Part shown: one piece after another, positions 34,387 through 45,018 of the stretch
Layout of the letters: every line of letters begins with the position of its first letter
Position numbering within the stretch: position 1 is the stretch's first letter
Assembly (NCBI GenBank): GCA_020310875.1
Contig: CM035423.1
Span: 113,985,917 to 114,049,916, forward strand
Length of the DNA stretch: 64,000 nucleotides
Reading direction: 5' to 3'
DNA from: Ceratopteris richardii
Lineage: Eukaryota; Streptophyta; Polypodiopsida; Polypodiales; Pteridaceae
Translations under genes and position numbers: made by a program
The notes under the pieces: generated by a model
Databases searched by the model: none
What the model saw: the letters and a program-made list of their open reading frames with translations, nothing else
What the model was told of the DNA's origin: nothing

Positions 34387-35860
34387 AGTTTCAACCGACA
34401 CCTGAGGTTTTCGAGCCCGGAATTCGTGAGCAACAGTGGATGTTTGCAAAGGCTATTCAATGGCCAACTAAGGAGCCGACTGTGTTCCCTGACCCAGTTC
34501 CGGTAACTCAGCCTTCTCTGCCAAATGCAAGAGTGAATACACAGATTTCCGGCCCGACGACATTAGAATCACCACCAGAGGCGGTGATAACCATAGCACA
34601 AACAGACCAGGTATGGGATGTTATATCTAAGGCTTCAATCACACTCCCTCTGGGACAGTTGCTCTCCCCAGTTTCGGGTGTAAGACAATAATTCTAACAG
34701 TAGGTCAGCCTCGGACCTTCATGTACTCTGGTGACTGCGACCATACAACCAGAAATGGATCCTACGGTGGATCATTCAGTACCGTTGATCATCGTCTGGT
34801 ATAAAAACGAGAAGATCACATAAGTTTTAATTGATGGCGGGTCGGCTGTGAATATTGCAACAGCTGCACTCTATAAGAAACTGGGTTGGACCCAAATTGA
34901 ACCAGTGCAGTTCTTTGTGCGAATGGCGGACCAATCCAGAGTCCATCCGGTGGGCCTAGTACTTAACATTCCGATAACCCTACAGGGAACTACATTTAAA
35001 ATGACTTTTGTAGTCTTGGAGTTACCTGAATCTAGCCTCGACTACAACTTACTTTTCGGTCAACCATGGCTAAGGCAAGCCAAAGTCGTACAGGATTGGT
35101 CAGCTCAAGAGTTAATTTTCAAAGACAATAATCGGAAATATGTAGTTACATTGGATGCTATGCAACCCTGTGATCTACACGCACTACCATATGTAGCAGA
35201 GCCAGTCCATATGTTGGATGGGCTATCTGATGATGAGGAGGAGGCTTTCCTTAAGGCCAATAAGGACCTTATCCCATTAGATACTATAGACTTACAGGTA
35301 GTAGTAGATAAGTGGAGTTCGGCAGCTTGTACGGTCGTACCAATGACCGGAGAAGCAGAAGCAGATGATGACATAACCATGGATGAATTGATACTACAAC
35401 AACTGTTGTAGCCAGCTGATGACGTGGCCAAGCCTCGGTAGTTTTATGTACCGAAGGATCAATTGGTAACGTACAACTTGGGTGACACGGTCAACCCGAG
35501 ATCAGTTAAAATTAAGGCAGGATTAGCTGACAAATTCCCAGAGGATTTGGTACAACTCCTGCCTGAATTCTCAGATGTTTCCGCTTGGGACTACAAAGAC
35601 ATGAAGGGTCTTGACCCATGGATTTATCAACACAGAGTAGTACTGAAAACCGAATGCGAGACCCATCAAACAACCTAGTTACAGGATGAATCCTAATTAT
35701 GCGGCCCAGGTCAAGGCCGAACTTGATCAATTGTTGAAAGTGGGCTTTATTGTGCCAATTGAGCATGCTGAGTGGATCTCGCCAATAGTGATAGTGCCGA
35801 AGAAAAATAAATAGCTACACATTTGTGTTGACTATTAGAAGCTTAATGCAGCCACAGTTT
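34387..35860 (+). pseudogene. Protease and truncated RT start of A2
   Basis: Protease has LIDGGSAVNIA near 34830 and LLFGQPWL near 35060. Stops are clustered where A1 and A3 have Gln (for example VRQ-QFQQQ at 34686-34706, and 35409, 35442). An acidic linker and the RT start (VGFIVPIEHAEWISPIVIVP) follow. At about 35858, within the codons for KLNAATV, the sequence jumps into the middle of ORF3. Confidence 0.9.
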
Positions 35861-37396
35861 TTTCATCGCAAACGCAGACGCGTTAGTACATCCGAAATCC
35901 AGGATCAGGGCTCTAATGCAGGTCACGAAGCTGAAGTCTTCCATGACACCACCACCTCTCTCCAGGTAGAATCCTCTGTCCCATCTTCTCCTCTCAAGTA
36001 GTCGGAACAAGATGCACGCATGGAAGATGTCGAGGAAGTCTCTTCACAGGACGATTCTCCTCAACCGGATGCTGAGGTGGTAAAGGAGGTTGCGGAAGCT
36101 ACTAAGGTTACGGACTGCCGATCTCTTGGATCACCAACTGCTGACATCCAAGCAGATACAGGCACGGTCCAAGCAGATACAAGCACGGTCCAAGCAGATG
36201 CAATCATGCATCTGACTGAACATGCCGAGAAAGTTGATGATGCTACTGTGAACAAAATTCAGACGAAAACCGGAATCATTTTGGCATCAACCACCCTTCT
36301 TCCTCTTCCTTCTCCCCCTATCATTCCTGATGCTGCTGAAATTCTTTGTGGCCCTTCAACTGTTGTTCGCGAGGCCTCAACCCTTCTGTTATCCTCTCCA
36401 GATTACTCTCCACCATCCTCCCCTCATCTTCTCTCTGCTTCATCGTCACAACCTCCTCCTTCTCTTCCACCCCCGGCAATCATGTTCACTGAATTGGAGT
36501 CTATGGGTCGCCTCCTTATACACGTTTCCCAGCAATCACCCCTCCAGATGAAGCTAGTGACTCAGAGCATTCAACAGGAGTTGTAGAGTAAAGTGGATTT
36601 GCTCGAACCAGACATTGCTCCACTCTAAGAAGAAACCATTGCGGTCAAAGCTGAGAATCACGCACTGTAGATTCAGCTTCAGCAACTCCAAGAACAGTTA
36701 GCAGAGCAAGCTAATCTGATTGCCCAAAGGGACAATGCACTTGCTGAGTTGAAGGAGAAAATCGTTCTTCTCGCCGCACGCGATGAAGAAATGGTTCAAA
36801 TAGAGCAGATGGTGCAAGAGAAAGAAGATGCTCGAGTGGCGCTCGGCAATTTGCTAGAAGAAACACGTGTAGACCTTGAGCTGGTGACACAGAAAGGGCA
36901 AGAAATGGCTGACTTGGCCATGCAGAACACTGAAGAACTCAAGACAGTGTCTGCCGAACTCTTTCAAAAGAGTCGTGACTTGGAAGCACAGACGGGCCGG
37001 ATGATTCAGATAAAGAAAGAGATGGAAGGTATTATGAAAGAGAGAGATGCCTATTATAAAACTATCCAGTATCAAGCTCAGGAGCTAGAACGACGTGAGA
37101 AGCAATCAGGCGTTCAGGCTGATCGGCTTGCGAGAATTGATGCAGAGATCCCTAATGTGAAGAAGGAAAGAGATGTTGCACTAGCTAACGATTTTTATCT
37201 TCAGGAAACATTTTTGCAGACGCAGATAGAATGGCTGATGATTCAAGTGGTTACTGTTAGTTCAGTTCGAACTAATGCACAACTGGTCGAGTCGGACATT
37301 TTGAAGACTATGCTGGACTCATTGAAGCAGAAGATCACTCGCACTTTCAAACTAGCCAGATCCCTGTATATACAAGGCATTATTGATGAGCCTTGA
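35861..37396 (+). pseudogene. ORF3 of A2, N-terminally deleted
   Basis: It begins at FFHRKRRRVSTSE, equivalent to residues about 233-247 of A1 ORF3. It ends GIIDEP with TGA at 37394. It has stops where A1 has Gln or another residue (for example near 36585, 36627, 36667), but the frame is kept throughout. The Pro-rich part contains LESMGRLLI, as in A1. A coiled coil spans about 36600-37150. The C-terminal block ANDFYLQETFLQTQ to LARSLYIQGIID is very close to A1. Two 21-bp repeats (IQADTGTV / QADTSTV, about 36148-36195) are specific to this copy. Confidence 0.9.
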
Positions 37397-37412
37397 TTGT
37401 ATTTTCCTTTTT

Positions 37413-37437
37413 GGGTTCGAGTCCACCGTGCGTGCCA
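37413..37437 (+). other. tRNA 3'-end-like block before the 3' LTR of A2
   Basis: It is the same 25-nt block as in A1, from GGGTTCGAG to GTGCGTGCCA, one base before the LTR start at 37439. The upstream sequence (TTTTCCTTTTT) is pyrimidine-rich, so no polypurine tract is present. Confidence 0.8.
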
Positions 37438-37438
37438 G

Positions 37439-37909
37439 TGTTAGGCCGCCAGATTGGAATATGTAATTTTATTTTTCATAGTTGCACGCACCGAAAAGGC
37501 GTAGCGAATAGATGTAACTCTTTATTCATTAATGAAAAGGCAATCACGGTGATCTTCGGCGAGAGATGGGAATCGCCAGACTGTCTGTCTGGGCGACCAG
37601 GCTGGAGTGCTGTGTTGCAGAATTTCAAAAATACTAAGTATTGCATTCTGTTTGTTGAATTGCAGTAATTACTCATTAAACACAGTAATGCTACAATAAC
37701 ATTAATAATTCTGTGCGAATTCGTAGTTGTTAATTCGCGTGATAAGTGTACTGTGTCGTGATAATCTTCGATTTGAAGGACAGTTAACTACTTAGTTGAA
37801 TGTTAAATTGGGAAAATCAAACAAAGGGCCTCTGCACTGTCAGACCCCTATCCATCCCCAAGAACCCAGAATGAGGTTAAAAGTGGCTTAACTGAAAGCG
37901 CTTTTAACA
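37439..37909 (+). repeat. 3' LTR of A2
   Basis: It is 471 bp, TGTTAGGCC to TTAACA. Comparison with the 5' LTR fixes the start exactly, because the sequences diverge just before TGTTA. Confidence 0.95.
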
Positions 37910-37913
37910 ATAT

Positions 37914-39976
37914 ACACTTTGATTTGTGTTTCTTAAATCTTGTTTCTATTTGATAGACATGTATTTTTTACCTCACATTGATCATATTTCTCTATATTCT
38001 CTTTTTGTAGTTTCTTGTGGTTGTTCTTCAATTCATCAATTTGAATCTTTAAAGTAGCATTTTCCAATTGCACTGTGAATATGGTCTTAGTTGCAATTGA
38101 GAAGTCCTTTTTTGTCTGCTCAAGCTCCTATTGGATCTTTAGTACTGATTCGACAGATCTTTGCTCAGTATTTTTGAATTGTTTTTTTCTATATGTGCTT
38201 GCTCATATTCTTTATCCACTTCCACTAGTTGCTATTGGGTGTCCATGGCACTTTGAATCATGTGTCTGACTACCAATTTCAGTTGTGCCACATCCACATT
38301 CAACCAAGTTTGGGGTATTATTGGAGCCTCCCTTGTTAAAATATCTTTTCCTTTGCTCATGTGTATGGTCTCATTGAATGGCTTCCAAATTTGTAATTGA
38401 ATCATCGGGTCAGCCTCTTTTCTTGGAACCTCCTTAGAGCTGCTTCTTTTCATGGTGCACATCTAAGGGTGATGGCTCTGCAATAACCCTAATTAGCCAA
38501 ATAGGCTCTTCGGTCCTTCTTTCAGTCTCTTGTTGAACTTCTTCTTTGAGATGAATAAAGGTTCTTGCTTTTTCTAAGGTGATTTCTTGAATTTGTAACT
38601 TTGTTGAATCATTGATTTGAATTGTATGAGCATTGAGCGGTCTATGAGTCCTCACAGCTTCTTTGTCTTCCACACTTTCTCTCATTATTTGGGGCTCACT
38701 AGCCACTTCTTGTTGATCCACCATTTGATCCAATTCATCCCAACATCCATCATCATTAACATCAGTATTTAGATCGACATTCAAAGTCAATAGGTAATCT
38801 TTTCCATTTGATCTCGAGCACAAACTAGAGTTCTCTAGGCCCAACTTCTTATAACGATTGATATTCGAGAGAGTTTTGCCTATTTGTTGATTTCCTTTCT
38901 CCTCAATCAATTGCCTATAATGATGACCTTGAATTGTGAGGTTCGCCTACCCTTCCATGTAGGTGTGAGTGGCCTGATGGGCTTCTTTTAACTCAGCTTC
39001 TATGATAGGAGGGGGTTGAGCCAAAGTTGATTTGGGAACCATATAAATTCTTTTTTATGATGGTGTGGGAGCTACCTCCTCCAAATCACGCATTCTTTTA
39101 GAGCCTCTCATAGTCAATTGGGCACTGGTGTCAGCTTCATCCACAATCACTACACCATTCTTCTTCTTTGGGACAATAGTAGACTTAACATACCTTGCTA
39201 GTTCCAAAGTAGATGGTATTTCCCTTAGATAATGCAAATGTTTAGTGCATGGTAGATTGGAATGGTCAATGTTGTACTCCCATTGAATAACATTTTGATG
39301 CCCCATTGTTTCTTTGCTTCAACTAATTGTTCTTGTATATAAGGGGTTAAGTTGATCTAGTTTTTGATTTGTTTGATTGCATGGGATAGTAGCTGAACTA
39401 CTATCTTTTGAGGAATTGTATATTTATGCATTTTGGGAAGCAAAAACATTGGTGCACCAGACACACTTCTTCCTCGATATCCATTTGATTAGTATCCAGA
39501 AATGTTCGCTTTTTTGTTTCATGACTCTCATCCTTGATATCAATAATACCATTTTTAATCCATCCAAATTCTTCTTTAAAGAGTTCATGGGTGAAGCGGA
39601 TGGTTTGCCAATTTCCTTGTAAATTCGTGACTCTAGTCTCTGGTACTGAGGGTTTGTCGACTCCAGGATGCAATGTATTCATGACTTGAGTGCATCTTTC
39701 AAAGTTTGGATTATAGATGGGAAACTTCAAATAAGCTTTGATTCCAGCCTTGGTCCATGTTTCCATTACTCGAGTCAATTCATGAAGGACTTTAAGGTCT
39801 TGACTCATCACAGCGAATTGATGGTCACGATCCATGATTCTAATGGTGATTAAGAAGAGATTGTCACCAGCTGGTTGGTCATCCCTAAACTAGTAACCTT
39901 TTGCTTTGACCTCACACTTCAAGGGGAATTTGTTCACCTCCATTTGTTGGGTTGCTTCAGAATCCTCATAAGCCAT
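37914..39976 (-). pseudogene. Unknown coiled-coil ORF, decayed, interrupted by A2
   Basis: On the minus strand an ATG at 39976 opens MAYEDSEATQQMEVNKFPLK, with a stop at about 39889. The best pieces are 39835-39401 (MDRDHQFAVMSQDLKVLHEL, globular), 39306-39055 (Lys/Arg-rich KKKNG, KRMRDL), 38910-38434 (acidic) and 38462-38232. The end (about 38100-37914) reads as a coiled coil (QLENATLKIQIDELKNNHKK). It continues past A2 at 31998. I do not recognise the family. It may be a retroelement extra gene (compare A1 ORF3, with the same globular-acidic-coiled-coil order but no clear sequence match) or a host gene copy. Confidence 0.55.
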
Positions 39977-40540
39977 CTATACTTGAATTGCACTATGTAA
40001 TTAATATGAGAAATTAGGAAAGCTTCTTTTCTTCCATAATGCTCAAGCATTTGTTGTTCGCCTTTTAAACATGTCCCCCCTCACATAGATGAGTGAATCA
40101 TGATACCTGAAGATATATTTTTTTTATTTTTCTATTTGCTAAAAAGAAACATAAAACAGTTAGTCATAGTTGAAACAATTGTTAGTAATAGTTACTAAAA
40201 GTTTTACATTACTATAGTACAAGTGAAATCCTATTTCTATTAAAGGAAATGTGCACGTATAAATAGTCTAAAGAAGTCATGTGCAAAATGTGAGGCCTTG
40301 TATTGTGGCCCTATTGTGCATAATGTAGGTGCATTAAGCTCGTCATGAGTTCCGACACTACTTCTCCTAGATTTGTTTTGTTGGCACACTATTTGGTCTC
40401 CATATTTGATGTGTCTTTGTTGTTTGATCTCAAGCCTCTGTTAAGGTTGTTTGAGTTGGTTCTAGTGTTACTTCCTTTGTCTTGATATGTCATACGTATT
40501 TTCTTTGCTTCTAGAGTTCCTTTGGTTTCTTTGACCTTCA
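39977..40540 (-). other. Spacer with a polypurine-like tract, probable end of family B'
   Basis: No coding frame is seen. On the minus strand GAGGGGGGACA (about 40083-40073) is followed by TGTTTAAAAGG from 40071, which looks like a polypurine tract and an LTR start for B'. No matching LTR was found, and the unknown ORF starts only 95 bp further on. This could be a truncated LTR or an internal purine tract. Confidence 0.4.
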
Positions 40541-40741
40541 TCATATTTTATCTACTTTTGAAATTGTCATGGTCTTTTCTTGGATGCTGATTATTTGGTC
40601 CAATACTTCAACTTCTTCCTTGGCTTTCTTCAATGTCTTCTTTGGGATCCATGCTTGTTTTTGTTGTCTCTGAGCTTCCATGAATTGTTTGGGTAGCCAT
40701 ACTTGAAGTACCCACTTGTTGTGCTCTTCCTTCTTTGGAAT
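40541..40741 (-). pseudogene. Distal end of the B' post-integrase ORF
   Basis: It reads IPKKEEHNKWVLQVWLPKQF and on to a stop at 40541. Removing element B and one AAGAC (GTCTT on plus) joins it in frame to the ORF ending QQTLEEKD at 57337. The tail of B (42400-42035) has a loosely similar Trp/Pro/Lys pattern. Confidence 0.8.
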
Positions 40742-40746
40742 GTCTT
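40742..40746. repeat. Target duplication of element B (GTCTT)
   Basis: GTCTT here and at 57337-57341 flank the outermost LTRs of element B exactly. Confidence 0.93.
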
Positions 40747-41355
40747 TGTAGCTCAAGCATAAGCACCACCTCCTTTACTTGTCAATCCGCGGAGACATGA
40801 GGACCGGTATGAAGACCGTGAGCAAGTGAAGGCACAAGTGTGTGAGTGAAAGCACACAAACATGCACACACATACACACACTGATGCACAAGGTAAGACC
40901 AAAGAGAGGAACAATGGAAAGACTTCCATTGCAAAAGAGTTCTCTTACAGAAGCTCAATTCTATAACAAGCCAACCCCAAAAATGAGCTTTGTCACTCTT
41001 TTTATAGTTTTTTGAGTAGTTTTGGCCTTGTCGAGACCTAGTGTCTGGCCTAGTTAAAGATTAGGTTTTAGGGCTTATTTGAAAGCTCAAATGGAGTCTA
41101 AAAATTATGAAAATTCGTAGGATGATACTTCTAATGCTCCTCAAGCTTGAGGACTCCTTGTCTTGCACAAAATGGACCTAGAAAAAGGTGAAATGATATT
41201 TACAATGGTTTCTAATGATGAAAATCACTATTTTATAGGGATTTCTTATGAAAATTTGACATACACTTCTTGAAGCTCCCTATGTGCTCCTTCTTCTTGT
41301 GTGTCCACTTCTCTGATGTGATTTTTATGCTTGTGCTTGTCCTTGAGTGTCAACA
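40747..41355 (-). repeat. Terminal 3' LTR of element B
   Basis: It is 609 bp. Minus-strand start TGTTGACACTCAAGG, end TTGAGCTACA. It contains a CA-rich microsatellite (about 40861-40882) and a TATA-like TTTTTATAG. Confidence 0.92.
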
Positions 41356-41424
41356 CCCCCCCTCTCGAGTCTGTCATCCCTGACAAACCCTTGTTGTAAG
41401 AATCTCGATTTTTGATGGGAATCG
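41356..41424 (-). repeat. 69-bp copy of the 3' internal end with polypurine tract
   Basis: On the minus strand it reads through LQQGFVRDDRLERGG into CTCGAGAGGGGGGG, then the LTR. It parallels 42023-42090, where the equivalent reads LQHGSFRHDKLERGG. Confidence 0.85.
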
Positions 41425-42022
41425 TGTAGCTCAAGCGTAAGCGCCAACTCCTTTACTTGTCAATCACGGAGACGTGAGGACAAGTATGAAGACCTCGAGC
41501 AAGTGAAGGCACAAGTGCATGAGTGAAAGCACACAAGCATGCACACACACACACACAAGGTAAGATCAAAGAGAGGAACAATGGAAAGCTTTCAATTGCA
41601 AAGGAACTCTCTTAAAAAAGCTCTATTCTCTAACAATCTAGCCTCCAAAATGAGATCTCTAGCTCTTTTTATAGTTTTTTGACTAGTTTTGGCCTTGTTC
41701 AGACCTAGTGTCTGGCCTAGTTAAAAATTAGGTCCCAAGGCTTATTTGAGTGCTCAAACAAAGTTTAAAAATTATGAAAATTGGTAGGATGACACTTCTA
41801 ATAGTCCTCAAGCTCAAAGATTCCTTGGCTTGAACAAAATGGAGTTACAAAAATGTGAAATGATGTTTACAATGGTTTTTAGTGATGAAAATCACTATTT
41901 TTATAGGGATTCTTCTGAAAATTTGACGTGTACTTCTTGGAGCTCCCTACTTGCTCCTTCTTCTTGTGTGTCCACTTATTTGATGCACTTATTATGCTTG
42001 TCCTTGACCTTGAGCTCCAACA
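41425..42022 (-). repeat. Internal extra LTR of element B
   Basis: It is 598 bp with the same ends as the other two copies. Its upstream (minus) side is the true 3' internal end with a polypurine tract (CTCGAGAGGGGGGGAG). Its downstream side is not primer site but the 69-bp repeat, so it is not a 5' LTR. No target duplication of its own was found. Confidence 0.9.
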
Positions 42023-42533
42023 CTCCCCCCCCTCTCGAGTTTGTCGTGCCTAAAAGACCCGTGTTGTAGTGGTTGTTCCATGTAGTGCTTTGAGAGGTAG
42101 TGTCCATCGTAAGAGCCATCTATCTTCCAATTGTAATAGGTTCTGTTGTCTGGTTCCTCATTTGTCATTGGGAGCTTGTGCAAGTTGTAGTCCCTTGGTA
42201 TGTACTTCTACCTTGGATTCCACCATGAATGTGTCATTGTGGGTCTCCATTGACATCCTCCAGATCTTCCAAAGATGATGTTCATATGTAGCTCATGCCA
42301 AGTACTCGTAACCCATAATGAGTGATGGGTAAGTGTGTTAGTGCATGCGTTGAAGAAAGTATGTTCCTTGTGCATGACCGTGTAAGGTGCCCTATGCATG
42401 CGTACTTGTAAAATGCTTTGGAAGAAGTATGGTGCAAAAATTGGGGGTATTGAGCTAAGTGCTCAAGGGTATGCCAACAAAGAGGTTTCCTAATCTATAA
42501 TGGTTATGGTGTTGCCAAAGTAAAGATACTTAC
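42023..42533 (-). pseudogene. Tail of the element B post-integrase ORF and polypurine tract
   Basis: Frames on the minus strand (42399-42208 and 42183-42041) read GRSGGCQWRPTMTHSWWNPR and HKLPMTNEEPDNRTYYNWKI, ending in LERGG, whose codons lie in the polypurine tract. The coding end therefore overlaps the plus-strand priming site. About 130 bp next to copia-3 show no clear frame. Confidence 0.6.
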
Positions 42534-44860
42534 TGTTGAAGAATCACTCACTAATTAGACATAAAAGACATGAAGACATATGAAGGATGAAGGAAGACAA
42601 AGAGAAGCAGGAACAAAGCATTCAGAAAATCAAGCCTTAGTCAAGGGACAAATTCACGCTTGTAATATAGTACTTAGAAACTTCCAGAATTACGAGTTTT
42701 GAATCTCGGAATAAATATGTATATAAGTGAGTTTTGAATAGAAGAAAGTAGCGCGCAGGAGAGTTGAGATATAGAAGTGTGTGCGTATGTAGAGATGAAT
42801 AGTAGAACCTGAACTGTCGGGTATTCATCTGTAAGGGAGATGGTAAGGAAGAACTAATCAGAATAGGAGTGTTTTCCATGGCTATGAGCAAAGTGAGGCC
42901 AAGCCATTTTGTACACATCTTCTCTAATAGAAAACACATGTTTGTGTGGAAGAATTTGAGCGCATTCTTCTTGTGTGAAGAAATCTAAGTGATTTCATGT
43001 TACTGTGAAAGTTAGTTAACAGCTACAATTCTCTCAGTGCACATTTTGTTGGAGCAAGTCTATGACAAGGCTAAGTATTGGCTTGAGTCCCACAAAGTCA
43101 TAGAAGAAGCCTTAAAATGAAGACTATGTAAAGTTCACTTGTGAACTACCTCTTGTAACTTTTGAAGACTTTGCTTAATGTAAAAGTGAAAGAATCTTAA
43201 GTGGTTGAATCCACTTGATCAAAAAGGGAAAGAGGAGCCACGAATTTGTGATTTGTGGTAGGTAGAGAATCAAATCAATCACTAATTGATTGGAGAGTGA
43301 TTGAGGGAAGTTAGCCTCCTAAGCTCAACTATAAATAGATGGTAGTTTTAGTCGTGATTAGAGAGACCTATGCGAAGACCTCCAAGAGCTGAGCTTTATG
43401 CCATATCAAGGTGTGATTCCAAGGCACACATATGTATCAGTAAGTCCATTGTATTGTACAAGCAATATACTTTCATTTTCATGATCATTTGAGTTCATAT
43501 TTCCATGTTCTTGTGAAGTGTAATACTCACTGCCATATCTCTCATTTTTCTCAGTCAAATTGCAGAGATGGTTTCTCTGAGCTTGGTGCATCATTTTCAG
43601 TGATTTAACTTGGTAAAGTTAGCTCTATTAGTCTACTATATGCTCACCAATTTTCATTTCATTTGAGTATTTCCATCTTCAGTTATGTTCAGTTGAAGTC
43701 AACCTTGTCTGTTCATTTTCACTTCTCTGTCAGGTACCCGACTTTTTTACTCATCTTGTCAGAGCTGTTTCTCCGTATGTACTTACCCAAATGCAATTAT
43801 TTAAAGCTTTCTTGATTCAGCATATTGTCTAGTATAAGCATACAAATGTTCATAATCATTGGATTTTTAAATCTTGATTTATGTTCATTTTTCTACTCAC
43901 TGGTCTCATTACTATAGCAGCCCATGAAAATCGGGATGATGTCATCAGTTGTTAAACATCATTCTCAGTGTGTGGTTCATTATTTTTTATGAGATTACTC
44001 TTGAAAGTTAGATCTTTGAGTTAACTAGACCTCCCCAAGAGGAATTAAGCTAATTGCTACTGTGCTTAGAGAATTATGCAAAACACAGGACAGGTGTATG
44101 AACCAAAATAGCAAGTTCTTCACCTCTGAGCTAACTCCAACTTATTTGTTTTGATCTATCTTTTTGAGAGTGATCTTCCAAGGTACATAGGGTGTCTAAT
44201 ACATCCATTGGCAAGGTAAAAGGGCCCACCATATACTCCTGGAGTTCATTTGGCTGGTGTAGATCAAGGATTTTGCAACACCTCTTCATCTTCAAGCACA
44301 CCTATCCATCTCTTCACACATTGTACAGTAGTTCTACAAGTTAGATCTCACAGTATAGTGTAAAGTTTTTCATGAGTGAAATGTACATACAGTAATGTGT
44401 CTGAAAGTAAAGACATTCAGAACTGATGAAGTTTTCTCTCAAACTTCAGATAGAGTTCATTCACTGAAGGAAGCTCAAGTATTACTTCCTTACTTCATTT
44501 AAAGATATTTGAAGTAACTACAAATAGAATCACAATTGATTCCGGTAAGATTATGGTGACATTCTGGTGATATTCCGATAAGTTCAAAACACAGTTTTGG
44601 CACATTTAAGTGGTGAAAAGAATATCTAATAGTAAGCAAACAAAGATTTGTAAAGACTGAAGTAAATTAGATCAAAATTGAAGCCTGAAGAAAAGGCAAA
44701 GTTTCCTGTAAAGTGAATTTTCATATTTCACTAAATACAGTTATAAAGTTTTCAGTTTCAGAAAAGTTGCTAAGTTACTGATGATTATAGAGGTGTTCTT
44801 ATATCACTTTAGCTTAGTTCTTGTGATGTGGCGAATTCCGCAGTTTACGTCACCTCAACA
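42534..44860 (+). repeat. 5' LTR of copia-3 (2327 bp, contains an insertion)
   Basis: It starts TGTTGAAGAATCACTC and ends CACCTCAACA. Without the inserted 43047-44318 and its duplication it would be about 1050 bp. A 65-bp segment present in the 3' LTR (about 49827-49891) is missing near 44379. Confidence 0.93.
43047..44318 (+). repeat. Solo LTR inside the copia-3 5' LTR
   Basis: It runs from TGTTGGAGCAAG to CTCTTCACA over 1272 bp, flanked by CATTT (43042-43046) and CATTG (44319-44323). The 3' LTR of copia-3 has the uninterrupted site (GCACATTTTACGG near 49769). The end CCATCTCTTCACA resembles the end of the copia-2 LTR (CCATCTCTCTTCACA), so a related copia family is likely. CTATAAATAG near 43330 is a candidate TATA box. 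There is no internal element sequence. Confidence 0.85.
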
Positions 44861-44862
44861 AG

Positions 44863-44874
44863 TGGTATCAGAGC
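44863..44874 (+). other. Primer binding site of copia-3
   Basis: TGGTATCAGAGC lies two bases after the LTR end, complementary to initiator tRNA-Met. Confidence 0.96.
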
Positions 44875-45018
44875 AAAAAGGTCCTCAAGAGTAAACGGAA
44901 GTGTAGATACAAGAGAAATTGAAGAATTCTTCATAAGAAAGGTGAAAGCTGAGGTGATCAACAGCAAACGGCATCAGAGAAGTATTCCAAAGTCATTCTC
45001 AAGGGTAAAGGTTTATGA

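Larger units (their letters stand above)
31999..37909 (+). mobile_element. Ty3/gypsy A2, complete LTRs, internal deletion
   Basis: It is 5911 bp. The LTRs (469 and 471 bp) are flanked by ATAT at 31995-31998 and 37910-37913. Gag, protease and ORF3 clearly match A1, but the LTR is shorter and different, so it is a distinct subfamily. A deletion removes most of RT, all of RNase H and integrase and the first part of ORF3 (about 3.4 kb relative to A1). A2 must have been mobile before the deletion. More than a dozen in-frame stops are present. Confidence 0.95.

Noticed and set aside
40861..40882. CA-rich microsatellites in the family B LTRs as a regulatory signal
   Set aside because: They are present in all three LTR copies as simple repeats; nothing else supports a function.
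41425..42022. The inner family B LTR as an independent solo LTR insertion
   Set aside because: Its flanks (GGGAG and CGATT on the minus strand) are not a target duplication, and a true polypurine tract adjoins it.
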